64,000 bases of DNA from contig NZ_CP136910.1 of assembly GCF_033100115.1 (NCBI RefSeq), positions 5,348,001 through 5,412,000 of the forward strand, written 5' to 3'. A program made the translations under genes and the position numbers. The notes under the pieces were generated by a model, which worked only from the letters and a program-made list of their open reading frames with translations, had not been told where the DNA came from and did no database searches. Position 1 is the stretch's first letter, and every line of letters begins with the position of its first letter. Shown here piece after piece: positions 35,690-44,441 of this stretch. This DNA comes from Anaerocolumna sp. AGMB13020 (lineage in GTDB: Bacteria > Bacillota > Clostridia > Lachnospirales > Lachnospiraceae).

Positions 35690-37771
35690 ATGGATGTGAG
35701 TCAATATCTTGAGATATTTATTGATGAAACAAAAGAACATTTGCAGAGTTTAAACCAACAGTTATTAATATTAGAAACAGAACCGGAAAATAGTGAGACC
35801 ATAAATGAAATATTCAGGGCGGCTCATTCTCTTAAAGGAATGGCTGGAACCATGGGCTTTAAGAGAATGCAGAGATTGACCCATGATATGGAAAATGTTT
35901 TCTCTGAGATCAGAAATGGCAAGATGGGTGTGACAGCAGAGCTGGTTGATGTATTGTTTAAGGGCCTTGATGCGTTGGAAGGATATTTAAGTAATATACA
36001 GGCAAGTGCGGATGAAGGAACAGAAGATTATGAAGAGATTATACAACAGCTTAACAGTATTTTGAATGCTGGTTTAGGCAAAGCTGCAGAAGATGTTAAG
36101 GAACAGGTACAGGTAACTCAGACTGTCAGTGCAGCAGCAGTAGATACTGTTTCAGCTTCTACCGGAAAATACAAGGAATTACCCCTTGCTGAATATGAGA
36201 AAAACGCTATTGCAAAAGCGGACAAAGTTGGAGTGCGTGCATACGGTATAACGGTTTTTGTACAGGAATACTGTATATTAAAAGCCGCAAGAGCTTTCCT
36301 TGTATTCAAAGCTTTAGAAAGTCTCGGTGATGTTATTAAATCAAAGCCCGAGGTACAGGATATTGAAGACGAGAAATTTGATCTTGATTTCAGCGTTGTT
36401 CTTTTAACGAAAGAAGATATTGAGAAAGTCAGAAAAACAGTTCTAAGTGTTTCTGAAATTAAAGAAGTTTTTATAGAGCCGATTTATGTCTCATCATCGG
36501 AAGTAGCGGAGGAAAAAGAAGCTGCACAGACGGAAGAAAAAGAATTAAGAAATAATAACCAGAATAAAACAGCAGCTCAAAGTACCGTTAAGCAGCAGAG
36601 CTCCAAACCTGTCGTTAACCGTTCGGTTCGCGTGGATATCGAAAAACTGGACGTACTTATGAATCTGGTAAGTGAGCTGATTATAGCAAAGAACGGTCTG
36701 GTTTCCATGAATACCGGAGAGAGAATCTCAAAGACGGATTCCGGTTTCAATGAACAGATTGAATACCTTGAAAGAGTTACTACAAATCTTCATGAATCTG
36801 TAATGAAGGTTCGAATGGTTCCAATTGAAAGTGTATTAAACCGTTTCCCTCGAATGATAAGAGATTTATCCAAATCCTTAAATAAGAAGATGGAACTTTA
36901 CATGACAGGAGAAGAAACAGAATTAGACAGAACCGTTATAGATGAAATCGGTGATCCGCTGATGCACTTACTTCGTAATGCGGCAGACCATGGACTTGAA
37001 AGCAATGAAGAACGTGTGGCGAAAGGCAAACCTGCTGCAGGCTCTATTTATCTGGACGCTTATCAGGATGGAAATAACGTTGTAATTGAAGTCAGAGATG
37101 ATGGTGCAGGCATCAATGTTGAAAAAGTCAAGAGAAAAGCAGTTGAAAAAGGGACCATTACCAACGAACAGGCTGATGTAATGTCTGATAAAGAAATTAT
37201 AGATTTGCTGTTCAAACCTAGCTTCTCAACGGCAGAGGTCATTACAGATGTATCAGGCAGAGGCGTTGGTCTTGATGTTGTAAAGACAAAAATCGAAGCA
37301 CTGGGAGGAGATATTGAAGCGAAAACGAAACTTGGAGCAGGAAGTAACTTCATTATCAGATTACCCCTTACTCTGGCCATTATACAGGCGTTAATGGTAG
37401 AACTTGGATCTGAGAAGTATGCAATTCCTCTTGGTAGCATTCAGACCATTGAAGACGTAGCTGCTTCTGATATAAAATATGTTCACTCCAAGGAAGTTAT
37501 TAATCTTCGCGGCAATGTTATACCTTTACTTCGTCTAAATCAGATTCTGGATGTACCGGGTGACAAAGAAAACCAGGAGAACATGATTGTTGTTATTATA
37601 TCAAAAGGAGACAGGCTGGCAGGTCTTGTAGTAGATAATCTAATTGGTCAGCAGGAAATTGTTATTAAGTCAATTGGAAAGTTTATTAATAATAATAAGA
37701 TCATAGGCGGAGCTACCATACTTGGTGACGGTGAGGTTGCCCTGATTCTCGATGTTAATACGCTGGTCTAG
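35690..37771 (+). CDS. cheA: Chemotaxis histidine kinase CheA
   Basis: 693 residues. HPt domain with His46 (AAHSLKGMAGTMGF), a P2-type domain (about 180-275), dimerisation helices (RVDIEKLDVLMNLVSELIIA), the HATPase core (HLLRNAADHGLE; DDGAGI; GRGVGLDVVKT) and a C-terminal CheW-like domain. It phosphorylates CheY and CheB in response to receptors. It starts one base after cheB ends. Confidence 0.97.
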   Translation: MDVSQYLEIFIDETKEHLQSLNQQLLILETEPENSETINEIFRAAHSLKGMAGTMGFKRMQRLTHDMENVFSEIRNGKMGVTAELVDVLFKGLDALEGYLSNIQASADEGTEDYEEIIQQLNSILNAGLGKAAEDVKEQVQVTQTVSAAAVDTVSASTGKYKELPLAEYEKNAIAKADKVGVRAYGITVFVQEYCILKAARAFLVFKALESLGDVIKSKPEVQDIEDEKFDLDFSVVLLTKEDIEKVRKTVLSVSEIKEVFIEPIYVSSSEVAEEKEAAQTEEKELRNNNQNKTAAQSTVKQQSSKPVVNRSVRVDIEKLDVLMNLVSELIIAKNGLVSMNTGERISKTDSGFNEQIEYLERVTTNLHESVMKVRMVPIESVLNRFPRMIRDLSKSLNKKMELYMTGEETELDRTVIDEIGDPLMHLLRNAADHGLESNEERVAKGKPAAGSIYLDAYQDGNNVVIEVRDDGAGINVEKVKRKAVEKGTITNEQADVMSDKEIIDLLFKPSFSTAEVITDVSGRGVGLDVVKTKIEALGGDIEAKTKLGAGSNFIIRLPLTLAIIQALMVELGSEKYAIPLGSIQTIEDVAASDIKYVHSKEVINLRGNVIPLLRLNQILDVPGDKENQENMIVVIISKGDRLAGLVVDNLIGQQEIVIKSIGKFINNNKIIGGATILGDGEVALILDVNTLV

Positions 37772-37788
37772 AAGGAGGGGGTTTTCAT

Positions 37789-38241
37789 ATGGAAAATACA
37801 GTTAATGACGGAAAGCAGTATATCGTAGTAAAAATAGGAATTGAGCAATATGGTATTGATATTAAATATATTGATAATATAGTTCGTATGCAAAGCATAA
37901 CGAGAGTACCAAAAGCACAGCATTATTTCAAAGGTGTTATCAATTTAAGGGGTGAGATCATTCCTGTAATGAGCCTTCGCTTAAAATTCGGACTGGAAGA
38001 GGATAAGATTACAGGTGCTTCCAGGATCATCATAATTAAATTTGATTCTCAATCTGCTGTGGGCATTATTGTGGATGAAGTAAAAGAAGTGGTTACATTA
38101 GATGACAGTATGGTGGAGAAGGTTACCAACAGTGCAGTGGAAGACAAGAATGGATACCTCTCAGGGATAGGTAAACATAATGACAGCCTGATTTCTTTGC
38201 TCAATATCAATGGGGTTATTGTGGAGAAAGAAACAGTATAA
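37789..38241 (+). CDS. cheW: Chemotaxis coupling protein CheW
   Basis: 150 residues, one CheW fold: QYIVVKIGIEQYGIDIKYID, then RVPKAQHYFKGVINLRGEII and PVMSLRLKFGL. It connects chemoreceptors to CheA. Strong ribosome site AAGGAGGGGG. Confidence 0.96.
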   Translation: MENTVNDGKQYIVVKIGIEQYGIDIKYIDNIVRMQSITRVPKAQHYFKGVINLRGEIIPVMSLRLKFGLEEDKITGASRIIIIKFDSQSAVGIIVDEVKEVVTLDDSMVEKVTNSAVEDKNGYLSGIGKHNDSLISLLNINGVIVEKETV

Positions 38242-38253
38242 GGAGAGATAGCA

Positions 38254-38868
38254 TTGCCAAATATTAATTTAGATAACATAGACAACATGCAATATGACGT
38301 TTTAAAGGAAATCGGAAATATTGGTGCAGGTAATGCTACAACTGCTTTATCCACTATGATAAACAGTAAGGTTGATATGAATGTACCAAAGGTGGATCTG
38401 CTCAATATAAAAGAGCTGCCGGATATGCTCGGAGGTGCGGAGGAAATCGTTGTAGGTATCCTCATTACCCTGGAAGGCGAAATTAATGGAATGATGATGT
38501 TCATGATGGAACAGATGTCGGCCTGCCGTATTGTAGATATTCTTATGGGTAAATCCTCAAAACTTGAGGATTTTACGGAAATGGAGTACTCAGCTCTCAG
38601 AGAAATAGGTAATATCATTGCCGGAGCATATCTCTCCTCACTGTCAACCCTCACTGGCATTAAGATTAATGCCAGTATACCCTATATGTCCATTGACATG
38701 GCCGGTGCTATTTTAAGTGTACCAGCAATTGAATTTGGTAAGGTTGGTGATAAAGCACTTATTATTGAAACACAGTTTGTCAAAGATGATTCGGATGTCA
38801 ATGGTTACTTTATCTTAATACCTACTTTGGAATCATACGATGTTATATTAAAATCCTTGGGATTATAG
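38254..38868 (+). CDS. cheC: CheY-P phosphatase CheC
   Basis: 204 residues with two phosphatase helices of the E-x3-N type: LKEIGNIGAGNATTALSTMI and LREIGNIIAGAYLSSLSTLT. It dephosphorylates CheY-P and interacts with CheD, which follows. The TTG start has AGGAGAG upstream. Confidence 0.95.
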   Translation: MPNINLDNIDNMQYDVLKEIGNIGAGNATTALSTMINSKVDMNVPKVDLLNIKELPDMLGGAEEIVVGILITLEGEINGMMMFMMEQMSACRIVDILMGKSSKLEDFTEMEYSALREIGNIIAGAYLSSLSTLTGIKINASIPYMSIDMAGAILSVPAIEFGKVGDKALIIETQFVKDDSDVNGYFILIPTLESYDVILKSLGL

Positions 38869-38876
38869 GTGATTAT

Positions 38877-39362
38877 ATGGGCGTAATGGTTAAAGTAGGA
38901 ATGGCAGATATGAATGTATGCAGCTCACCAGATGCACTGACAACCTTAGGACTAGGTTCATGTGTTGGAATTACCCTTTATGACTCTGTGAAAAAGACAG
39001 CGGGAATGGTTCATATTATGCTGCCTGATAGTACAAAGATTAAGAATAATGAAAACACAGCTAAATTCGCAGACACTGGAATAGATGTACTGATTGAGAA
39101 AATGGTTTCCATAGGAGCAAATAAGAACCGGCTGACAGCGAAAATTGCAGGCGGAGCTCAAATGTTTGCTTTTAACTCTAATAACGATATGTTACGTATC
39201 GGGGAACGAAATATTGAAGCTAGTAAACAAAAATTGGCATCCCTTGGAATCAGGATTATAGCAGAAGATACCGGGTTGAATTATGGTAGAACAATTGAAT
39301 TTTATCCGGAGACCGGTGAGCTGTATGTAAAATCTGTAGGTAAACCGGTAAAGATTATCTGA
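38877..39362 (+). CDS. cheD: Chemoreceptor glutamine deamidase CheD
   Basis: 161 residues. It shows the catalytic block LGLGSCVGITLYD (Cys), GMVHIMLPDS (His) and the C-terminal GGAQMF...NIEASKQKL. CheD deamidates receptor glutamines and activates CheC. The start 38877 (ATG GGC GTA ATG) has a second ATG four codons in. Confidence 0.95.
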   Translation: MGVMVKVGMADMNVCSSPDALTTLGLGSCVGITLYDSVKKTAGMVHIMLPDSTKIKNNENTAKFADTGIDVLIEKMVSIGANKNRLTAKIAGGAQMFAFNSNNDMLRIGERNIEASKQKLASLGIRIIAEDTGLNYGRTIEFYPETGELYVKSVGKPVKII

Positions 39363-39400
39363 TTCTTTGGTACTTACAGAAAGAAGCTGGTTCTTATGTA

Positions 39401-39434
39401 CGTGTGCTAAAGCACGCAGATGGGAGTTTATATG
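39401..39434 (+). promoter_or_regulatory. Hairpin-AGATGGGAG start module before a small membrane protein gene
   Basis: GTGTGC-TAAA-GCACGC hairpin (39402-39417), then AGATGGGAG (39418-39426), 5 bases, and ATG at 39432. It is nearly identical to the module at 56519, 17 kb away. The ATG within the motif is again in frame with the gene. Confidence 0.65.
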
Positions 39435-39710
39435 AAAGACAGATATATAGCACCTGCAGTGATGCTTTTAGCAGGTGCAGTTATGAGTATCGTAAACATC
39501 ATAAATCATGAAACACTTTTGGTAAGTCTCTTAAGAGTGTTTCTGGTGCTGATTGGATTCTTTATTCTGGGGAAGATAGCAGCAGCAATCATCCGTAAAG
39601 CAACCAATGAAAAACAGGCAGAAGATAAGGGTATAGAGGATACAGAGGAAAATACAGCAACAATTGATTTAGCGGAAGAAGTGCTCAAAGAAGAGGTTGA
39701 ACAAGTATAA
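39432..39710 (+). CDS. Small two-helix membrane protein, unknown function
   Basis: 92 residues. Two hydrophobic segments (about 6-24 and 30-52) are followed by an acidic, E/K-rich cytoplasmic tail. I do not recognise the family. The position between cheD and fliA inside the operon, and the strong start module, suggest a real gene that is co-expressed with motility genes. Confidence 0.7.
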   Translation: MKDRYIAPAVMLLAGAVMSIVNIINHETLLVSLLRVFLVLIGFFILGKIAAAIIRKATNEKQAEDKGIEDTEENTATIDLAEEVLKEEVEQV

Positions 39711-39847
39711 TTGGTGGCTTTTTTATTATACTAGATAAAAAGAGGCGAAGTATTCAGTTGTCTTTAATAATACGCAGAATTTCGAGTTAATCAGCTTTAT
39801 ATAAGAATAAAAATTGGCTGAGATATTCAGAATTTGGGGGATAATAG

Positions 39848-40615
39848 ATGAACGCAGAGTACAAAATCAAGCTTTGGGAGGATTACAGTAAGAACAAGTC
39901 TTCTGAAGTGCGTGAAAGACTCATAACTGAATATGCTGGATTAGTAAAAGTTGTAGCCGGAAGGCTCAGTATGTATTTGGGTTACAATGTGGAATACGAA
40001 GATTTAGTTGGTTATGGAATATTTGGACTCATAGATGCGGTGGATAAATTTGATTACACCAAAGGTGTTAAATTTGAAACCTATGCCAGTTTCAGAATTA
40101 GGGGAGCAATACTGGATGAGATAAGGAAGATGGACTGGATACCAAGAACCTTGAGACAAAAACAGCGTAAGATGGATACAGCATATCAGAAACTGGAGAG
40201 TGTTCTTGGAAGAGCCGCTACCGATGAAGAGATGGCAAATGAATTAGAACTATCTATGAAAGATTATGAGTTGTGGCAAAACCAGACGAATATATCCAAT
40301 TTATTTTCACTGGATGAGTTTCTGGAGCAGGGCAGCGAAAGTAATGTAGAGTCTAACTTAAGCTCTAATTATGAAACTCCGGAACAGATAACAGAAAGAA
40401 ATGAATTAAAGACAATTCTGACCGATGCATTGGAAGTGCTGACTGAAAAAGAAAAAAAAGTAATTATTTTATATTATTACGAAGAGCTTACTTTAAAAGA
40501 AATCAGTATTGTACTTGAAGTATCGGAATCCAGAATATCACAGCTGCATACCAAAGCACTGCAAAAGATGAGGCGAAAGCTTGGTTGTAACATAGAGTTA
40601 TTGTTTATGACATAG
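39848..40615 (+). CDS. fliA: Motility sigma factor FliA/SigD
   Basis: 255 residues. Region 2 (VEYEDLVGYGIFGLIDAVDK and FETYASFRIRGAILDEIRKM with DWIPR), region 3 (RAATDEEMANELELSMKDYE) and region 4 (LTEKEKKVIILYYYEELTLK; VSESRISQLHTKALQKMR) match the sigma-28 group. It directs late flagellar and chemotaxis promoters. No anti-sigma FlgM is in this window. Confidence 0.95.
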   Translation: MNAEYKIKLWEDYSKNKSSEVRERLITEYAGLVKVVAGRLSMYLGYNVEYEDLVGYGIFGLIDAVDKFDYTKGVKFETYASFRIRGAILDEIRKMDWIPRTLRQKQRKMDTAYQKLESVLGRAATDEEMANELELSMKDYELWQNQTNISNLFSLDEFLEQGSESNVESNLSSNYETPEQITERNELKTILTDALEVLTEKEKKVIILYYYEELTLKEISIVLEVSESRISQLHTKALQKMRRKLGCNIELLFMT

Positions 40616-40630
40616 CGTAGGGAGAAGAGT

Positions 40631-42235
40631 ATGGTTAATAGGAACGGTTACTTTCAGCTTGTTATTAAGGCGGATGGAACATACATCAGGTTAATACCGG
40701 GAAGATCTGACGGTAAGGCACTGGAATTCAATGATATAGTAAATTATTTTAGTAAAATCCAATTGTATGATTATGATGTAAGTGCTCTTGCAAGAGCAAT
40801 CAATGCGTCAAAAGATAAAATGGTCGAAATTAAACTGACACCAGCCATCTTCTCGCAAGTGAATGAACTTTTGGATGTCAGTATATCACCAGACAGAATG
40901 TATGTGGAAGGATATTTTTATCCGCCTGTAGTAGGTGGGAAAATGCTGAGCAAGAATGACATACTTGATATTCTTAGACGTGCAGGTGTTAAATATGGTG
41001 TTATTGAAGAGATTATAGATGCTTATCTGATTAATCCAATATACAATGAAATGATAACACTTGCCAGAGGGTTGAAGCCAATTGAAGGTAAAGATGCAGA
41101 AATAATTTATTATTTTAACACCGATAAAACATTAAAACCAAAAGAAAAAGAAGATGGTACGGTAGATTTTCACCAGCTGGATATGATCAGCTCCATTAAT
41201 AAAGGAGATTTACTCGCCGTTTTAGAACCTGAGGTTTATGGAAAACCTGGTATTGATGTTACCGGTAATGCAATTCCGCCCAGAAAAGTAATAAAAAAAG
41301 TTCTTAAACACAGCAGAGATATTCATTTATCCGAAGACGGCCTTAAAATGTATTCCGATGTAAGTGGACACGTGGATTTGGTCAATGGAAAAGTATTTGT
41401 ATCAAATACTTATGAGGTATTGGCTGACGTGGATTCCTCTACAGGAGATATTGAATACGAAGGGAATGTTACGGTAAAAGGGAATGTTCGCGCTGGATAT
41501 TCCATCAAAGCAAAAGGTGACATTATCGTAGATGGTGTTGTAGAAGGTGCAAGACTCTATGCTACAGGGCAGATTGTCTTGAAACGGGGAATGCAGGGCA
41601 TGAACAAAGGAATCATGGAGGCGGAAGGGAATATCCTTTCTAAATTTTTTGAAAATGCTGTTGTTAAATCCGGTGGCTATGTATCAACAGAAGCAATTTT
41701 GCACAGCAAAGTATCTGCAAGAGGAGATATTATAGTTGGTGGTAAAAAAGGTTTTATCACTGGTGGAGAGATAACTTCGGGAACCTCTATTACCGTAAAA
41801 ACAGCCGGTTCCACAATGGGAACCTTTACTCAATTAGAAGTTGGCATCAATCCCCAAAAAGTGGAACAATATAGGGAGGTTCAGAAAAGAATAGCTGCTA
41901 TTGATGCAGATCTGGACAAGCTGCTTCCTATTATTGAAACATATAAAAGAAAAATAGGTCAAGGCGAGAAGCTATCCCCTGAAAAACTTGAATACATCAG
42001 ATTAGCTACAAATAACTGTATTCAACTGCGAACGGAATACAAAGAGTGTCAGAATAAATTTGATATGCTTCGGGTAGAAATCGGAAACAGTGACGGTGGT
42101 TGGATCAAAGTTGAAAATGTTGCTTATCCAGGTGTTAAAATCGTAATATCCAATGTAAACTATCATGTAAAGACGGAAACTCATTACTCAAAATTTATCA
42201 GAGATAGAGCTGATATTAAGGTAGTTGGATTGTAA
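40631..42235 (+). CDS. FapA-type DUF342 protein
   Basis: 534 residues. An N-terminal domain is followed by the polymer-forming right-handed beta-helix region typical of DUF342/FapA (GDLLAVLEPEVYGKPGIDVT; GHVDLVNGKVFVSNTYEV; VKGNVRAGYSIKAKGDIIVD, GVVEGARLYATGQIVLKRGM) and a helical C-terminus. It commonly follows the motility sigma gene in Clostridia. The molecular role is unknown, possibly surface or polar organisation. Confidence 0.88.
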   Translation: MVNRNGYFQLVIKADGTYIRLIPGRSDGKALEFNDIVNYFSKIQLYDYDVSALARAINASKDKMVEIKLTPAIFSQVNELLDVSISPDRMYVEGYFYPPVVGGKMLSKNDILDILRRAGVKYGVIEEIIDAYLINPIYNEMITLARGLKPIEGKDAEIIYYFNTDKTLKPKEKEDGTVDFHQLDMISSINKGDLLAVLEPEVYGKPGIDVTGNAIPPRKVIKKVLKHSRDIHLSEDGLKMYSDVSGHVDLVNGKVFVSNTYEVLADVDSSTGDIEYEGNVTVKGNVRAGYSIKAKGDIIVDGVVEGARLYATGQIVLKRGMQGMNKGIMEAEGNILSKFFENAVVKSGGYVSTEAILHSKVSARGDIIVGGKKGFITGGEITSGTSITVKTAGSTMGTFTQLEVGINPQKVEQYREVQKRIAAIDADLDKLLPIIETYKRKIGQGEKLSPEKLEYIRLATNNCIQLRTEYKECQNKFDMLRVEIGNSDGGWIKVENVAYPGVKIVISNVNYHVKTETHYSKFIRDRADIKVVGL

Positions 42236-42248
42236 AGGAGGTTGTCTT

Positions 42249-42560
42249 ATGCCAATAACACCAATAGAAGTAGTTACAATGGCTCCTAAATCCCAGGAGG
42301 TATCTGGTTATAAGCATCAGGAAAGTCAGAAGCCTATAAATGATCAGATCGTTATACATAATAAAATTAATAGTGAAATAAAACACAACAGCCAACAACC
42401 TGTTAAAGCATCAAAAGGTGAGAACAAAGAATACCGATATGATGCGAAAGAAAAGGGAAATAACAGTTTTTTTGGTTCCAAATCAAAAAAACAGAAAAAA
42501 GAAGAGTCAAAGGAAGAAACTAAGAAAACCAGATCCGGCTCTATCGATATCAGAATTTAA
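42249..42560 (+). CDS. Small basic hypothetical protein
   Basis: 103 residues, hydrophilic, rich in K, N, S, E and Q; no membrane segment. The N-terminus MPITPIEVVTMAPKSQEVSG and C-terminal SGSIDIRI are its only ordered-looking parts. The DUF342 gene ends 13 bases upstream and its AAAGGAGG serves this start. Homologues in other motility clusters are likely, but I do not recognise a domain. Confidence 0.65.
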   Translation: MPITPIEVVTMAPKSQEVSGYKHQESQKPINDQIVIHNKINSEIKHNSQQPVKASKGENKEYRYDAKEKGNNSFFGSKSKKQKKEESKEETKKTRSGSIDIRI

Positions 42561-42604
42561 TGGCTGGCAATAAACAGATATCATAATAAACCGGAGGACA
42601 TAAA

Positions 42605-43249
42605 ATGGGAATAGCAATCGTCCTTATAATCATAGGAATTGCAATAATAATTATTAGTTGTTTTATGGTGGATAAAACAGATAAGAAGAACCAGGATTTT
42701 GTACTGAATACAGTGCTTGATGAAAAAGCGATGGATATAAGCGAACTGAAACACCAAGTGGAGGAGATATGTCAGGAGACCACGGAAGGATATCTTTACA
42801 AAACAGAGAATCAGCTCAGTCAATTATCCAATGAAAAAATAATTGCCGTAAATGATTTTTCAGAACAGATTTTAGAAAAAATCAAGCTTAATCATGAAGA
42901 AGTTGTGTTTTTGTATAATATGCTTGGTGAAAAAGAAGAAGAATTGAAAACACTAATGAGAAATGCTGACAAGCAGAAAAAAGTCATGGAAGAAACCTCA
43001 GCTCGTTCTCTAACTGCAAAAGAATCGAATGCTCCCAAAAATAAAAAAAATGTTTCTCAAGTAAAAGTGGAGCAAAAACAAGCTTTCATTCCAGAAGAGT
43101 CAGAGGGAAGCAGTAATTCTAATCAGAAGATACTGGAGCTTTATTCACAGGGCTTTTCCATTGTGGATATTTCGAAAGCGCTGGAGCTAGGACAGGGTGA
43201 AGTCCGGTTGGTAGTTGATCTGTATAAAGAAAATGAAAAGCAGCAGTAA
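42605..43249 (+). CDS. DUF6115-type membrane-anchored coiled-coil protein
   Basis: 214 residues. An N-terminal membrane helix (about 2-21: IVLIIIGIAIIIISCF) is followed by long coiled coil (residues 40-130), a charged spacer, and a C-terminal helix-turn-helix-like tail: ILELYSQGFSIVDISKALEL with GQGEVRLVVDLY. This composition is typical of proteins in the tail of clostridial flagellar operons. Function unknown. Ribosome site GGAGG. Confidence 0.7.
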   Translation: MGIAIVLIIIGIAIIIISCFMVDKTDKKNQDFVLNTVLDEKAMDISELKHQVEEICQETTEGYLYKTENQLSQLSNEKIIAVNDFSEQILEKIKLNHEEVVFLYNMLGEKEEELKTLMRNADKQKKVMEETSARSLTAKESNAPKNKKNVSQVKVEQKQAFIPEESEGSSNSNQKILELYSQGFSIVDISKALELGQGEVRLVVDLYKENEKQQ

Positions 43250-43274
43250 GAATTTTACAAGATAAGAGGAATGT

Positions 43275-43967
43275 ATGAATCTAAAATATTATGTAAGAGG
43301 AATTGGTGTCGGCATACTTTTTTCAGCTGTTGTAATGTCTGTAGCATTTCATGGCTCATCCAGAAATAAACTTTCTGATGAGCAGATAATCGCAAGAGCA
43401 AAAGAACTGGGTATGGTTGAGAGCAATGCGGTAAATTCTTTCGATGATTTACTGACAACTCCGACCCCCACTGAAATACCGCAGGAAAATAGTACAGAAG
43501 AATCAGACGAAACGGAAGAAGTTCCAGTCACCGATAACAAAAAAAATGATGTAGATGAAGCACCGGAAAATTCTGATGGAAGTAAGACTGACGATAAAAA
43601 TGGAACCGATGCTATAACGGGAGATAATAATAACACGACAGAGGAAACAAGTACGAAGAATACTACATCAAAGGATAATACTACGTCAGAGGAGAATACT
43701 ACTTCTGAGGAGAACGAAACCTCAAAGAATGATTCTGATACGTTGGAAGAAAAGAAAGAGGATATTACAAAAGAGATTATTATTACAGAAGGTATGTCCT
43801 CTGAAAAGGTAACTCGTATATTGAAAGAAAATGGTGTTATTGAAGATGCAGGTGCTTTTAATCAGTATCTAATAATAAATAATTATTCCAGAAAGATAAG
43901 GGTTGGTACCTATCATATCAAACCTTATGCGACTTATAAAGATATAACTGATATGATAATCCATTAA
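43275..43967 (+). CDS. Truncated MltG/YceG-like protein at the end of the motility operon
   Basis: 230 residues. Signal/membrane segment (residues 5-27), then a long linker rich in T, E, N, S and D (residues 55-165). The C-terminal 65 residues (ITEGMSSEKVTRILKENGVI, then EDAGAFNQYL and VGTYHIKPYATYKDITDMI) resemble the LysM-like N-terminal part of the endolytic transglycosylase MltG. The catalytic MltG domain is missing, so it is probably a wall-associated non-enzyme. It is the last gene before a terminator. Confidence 0.65.
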   Translation: MNLKYYVRGIGVGILFSAVVMSVAFHGSSRNKLSDEQIIARAKELGMVESNAVNSFDDLLTTPTPTEIPQENSTEESDETEEVPVTDNKKNDVDEAPENSDGSKTDDKNGTDAITGDNNNTTEETSTKNTTSKDNTTSEENTTSEENETSKNDSDTLEEKKEDITKEIIITEGMSSEKVTRILKENGVIEDAGAFNQYLIINNYSRKIRVGTYHIKPYATYKDITDMIIH

Positions 43968-43981
43968 GTGATAAGTTCTTG

Positions 43982-44022
43982 CTCATGACGCAATTCCAAT
44001 GATATGCACATGAGTTTTTTTG
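43982..44022 (+). terminator. Intrinsic terminator of the motility operon
   Basis: CTCATG (43982-43987) pairs with CATGAG (44009-44014), followed by seven T. The stem is short and the loop long, but it falls 15 bases after the last stop codon. Confidence 0.6.
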
Positions 44023-44102
44023 TAAAAAATCATATTTTTAGTTTCAATGGAGACTATCTCAAACAAAATATGTCTAAGAATGACAAAATTAGCGAAAAAA
44101 GC

Positions 44103-44130
44103 TTGCTTATTAATCAAATTAGTATATAAT
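44103..44130 (+). promoter_or_regulatory. SigA-type promoter of the riboswitch transcript
   Basis: TTGCTT (44103-44108), 16-bp spacer, TATAAT (44125-44130). It starts a transcript about 45 bases before the aptamer. Confidence 0.75.
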
Positions 44131-44182
44131 AAGAGTAGGTAATTATTCCTATTATCGGTCAAAAATTAATATCATATTGTAA

Positions 44183-44262
44183 GATAAAGGCAAACCTGCC
44201 AAAAGGCAGAGACGCAAAGCCACGGGCCTAAGGCGAAAGCTATGGCAGCCGAGTTACCATGA
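44183..44262 (+). ncRNA. c-di-GMP-I (GEMM-I) riboswitch aptamer
   Basis: The class hallmarks are present: GGCAAACC, the highly conserved GACGCAAAGCCACGGGCCTA (44211-44230) core, a variable stem (GGCGAAAGC) and the closing TATGGCAGCCGAGTTACC. The P2 stem is CTGCC/GGCAG capped by AAAA instead of the usual GNRA tetraloop. Two segments (44239-44246 and 44271-44278) can pair as an antiterminator, so the aptamer and the terminator at 44268-44302 are mutually exclusive with it. Confidence 0.95.
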
Positions 44263-44266
44263 TTAG

Positions 44267-44302
44267 ACTAGCCATGGCATTTTTTCGGCTAGCTTTTCTT
44301 TT
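44267..44302 (+). terminator. Riboswitch-controlled terminator
   Basis: CTAGCC (44268-44273) / GGCTAG (44287-44292) stem followed by CTTTTCTTTTT. The 5' side overlaps GCCATGGC (44271-44278), which can instead pair with GCTATGGC (44239-44246) of the aptamer. Ligand binding would hold that aptamer segment and allow the terminator: a predicted OFF switch. Confidence 0.8.
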
Positions 44303-44441
44303 TATATAACTTGATTGAGTTTTAATTTCAAATAATAAAATAAAGCTTATTTGTTTTTATATCTGAAAGCGGTTTAAAATTTATATTAATTTATATTGCC
44401 TTTACTGTTATTTTAAAATAAATATAAGATAGAGGAACACT

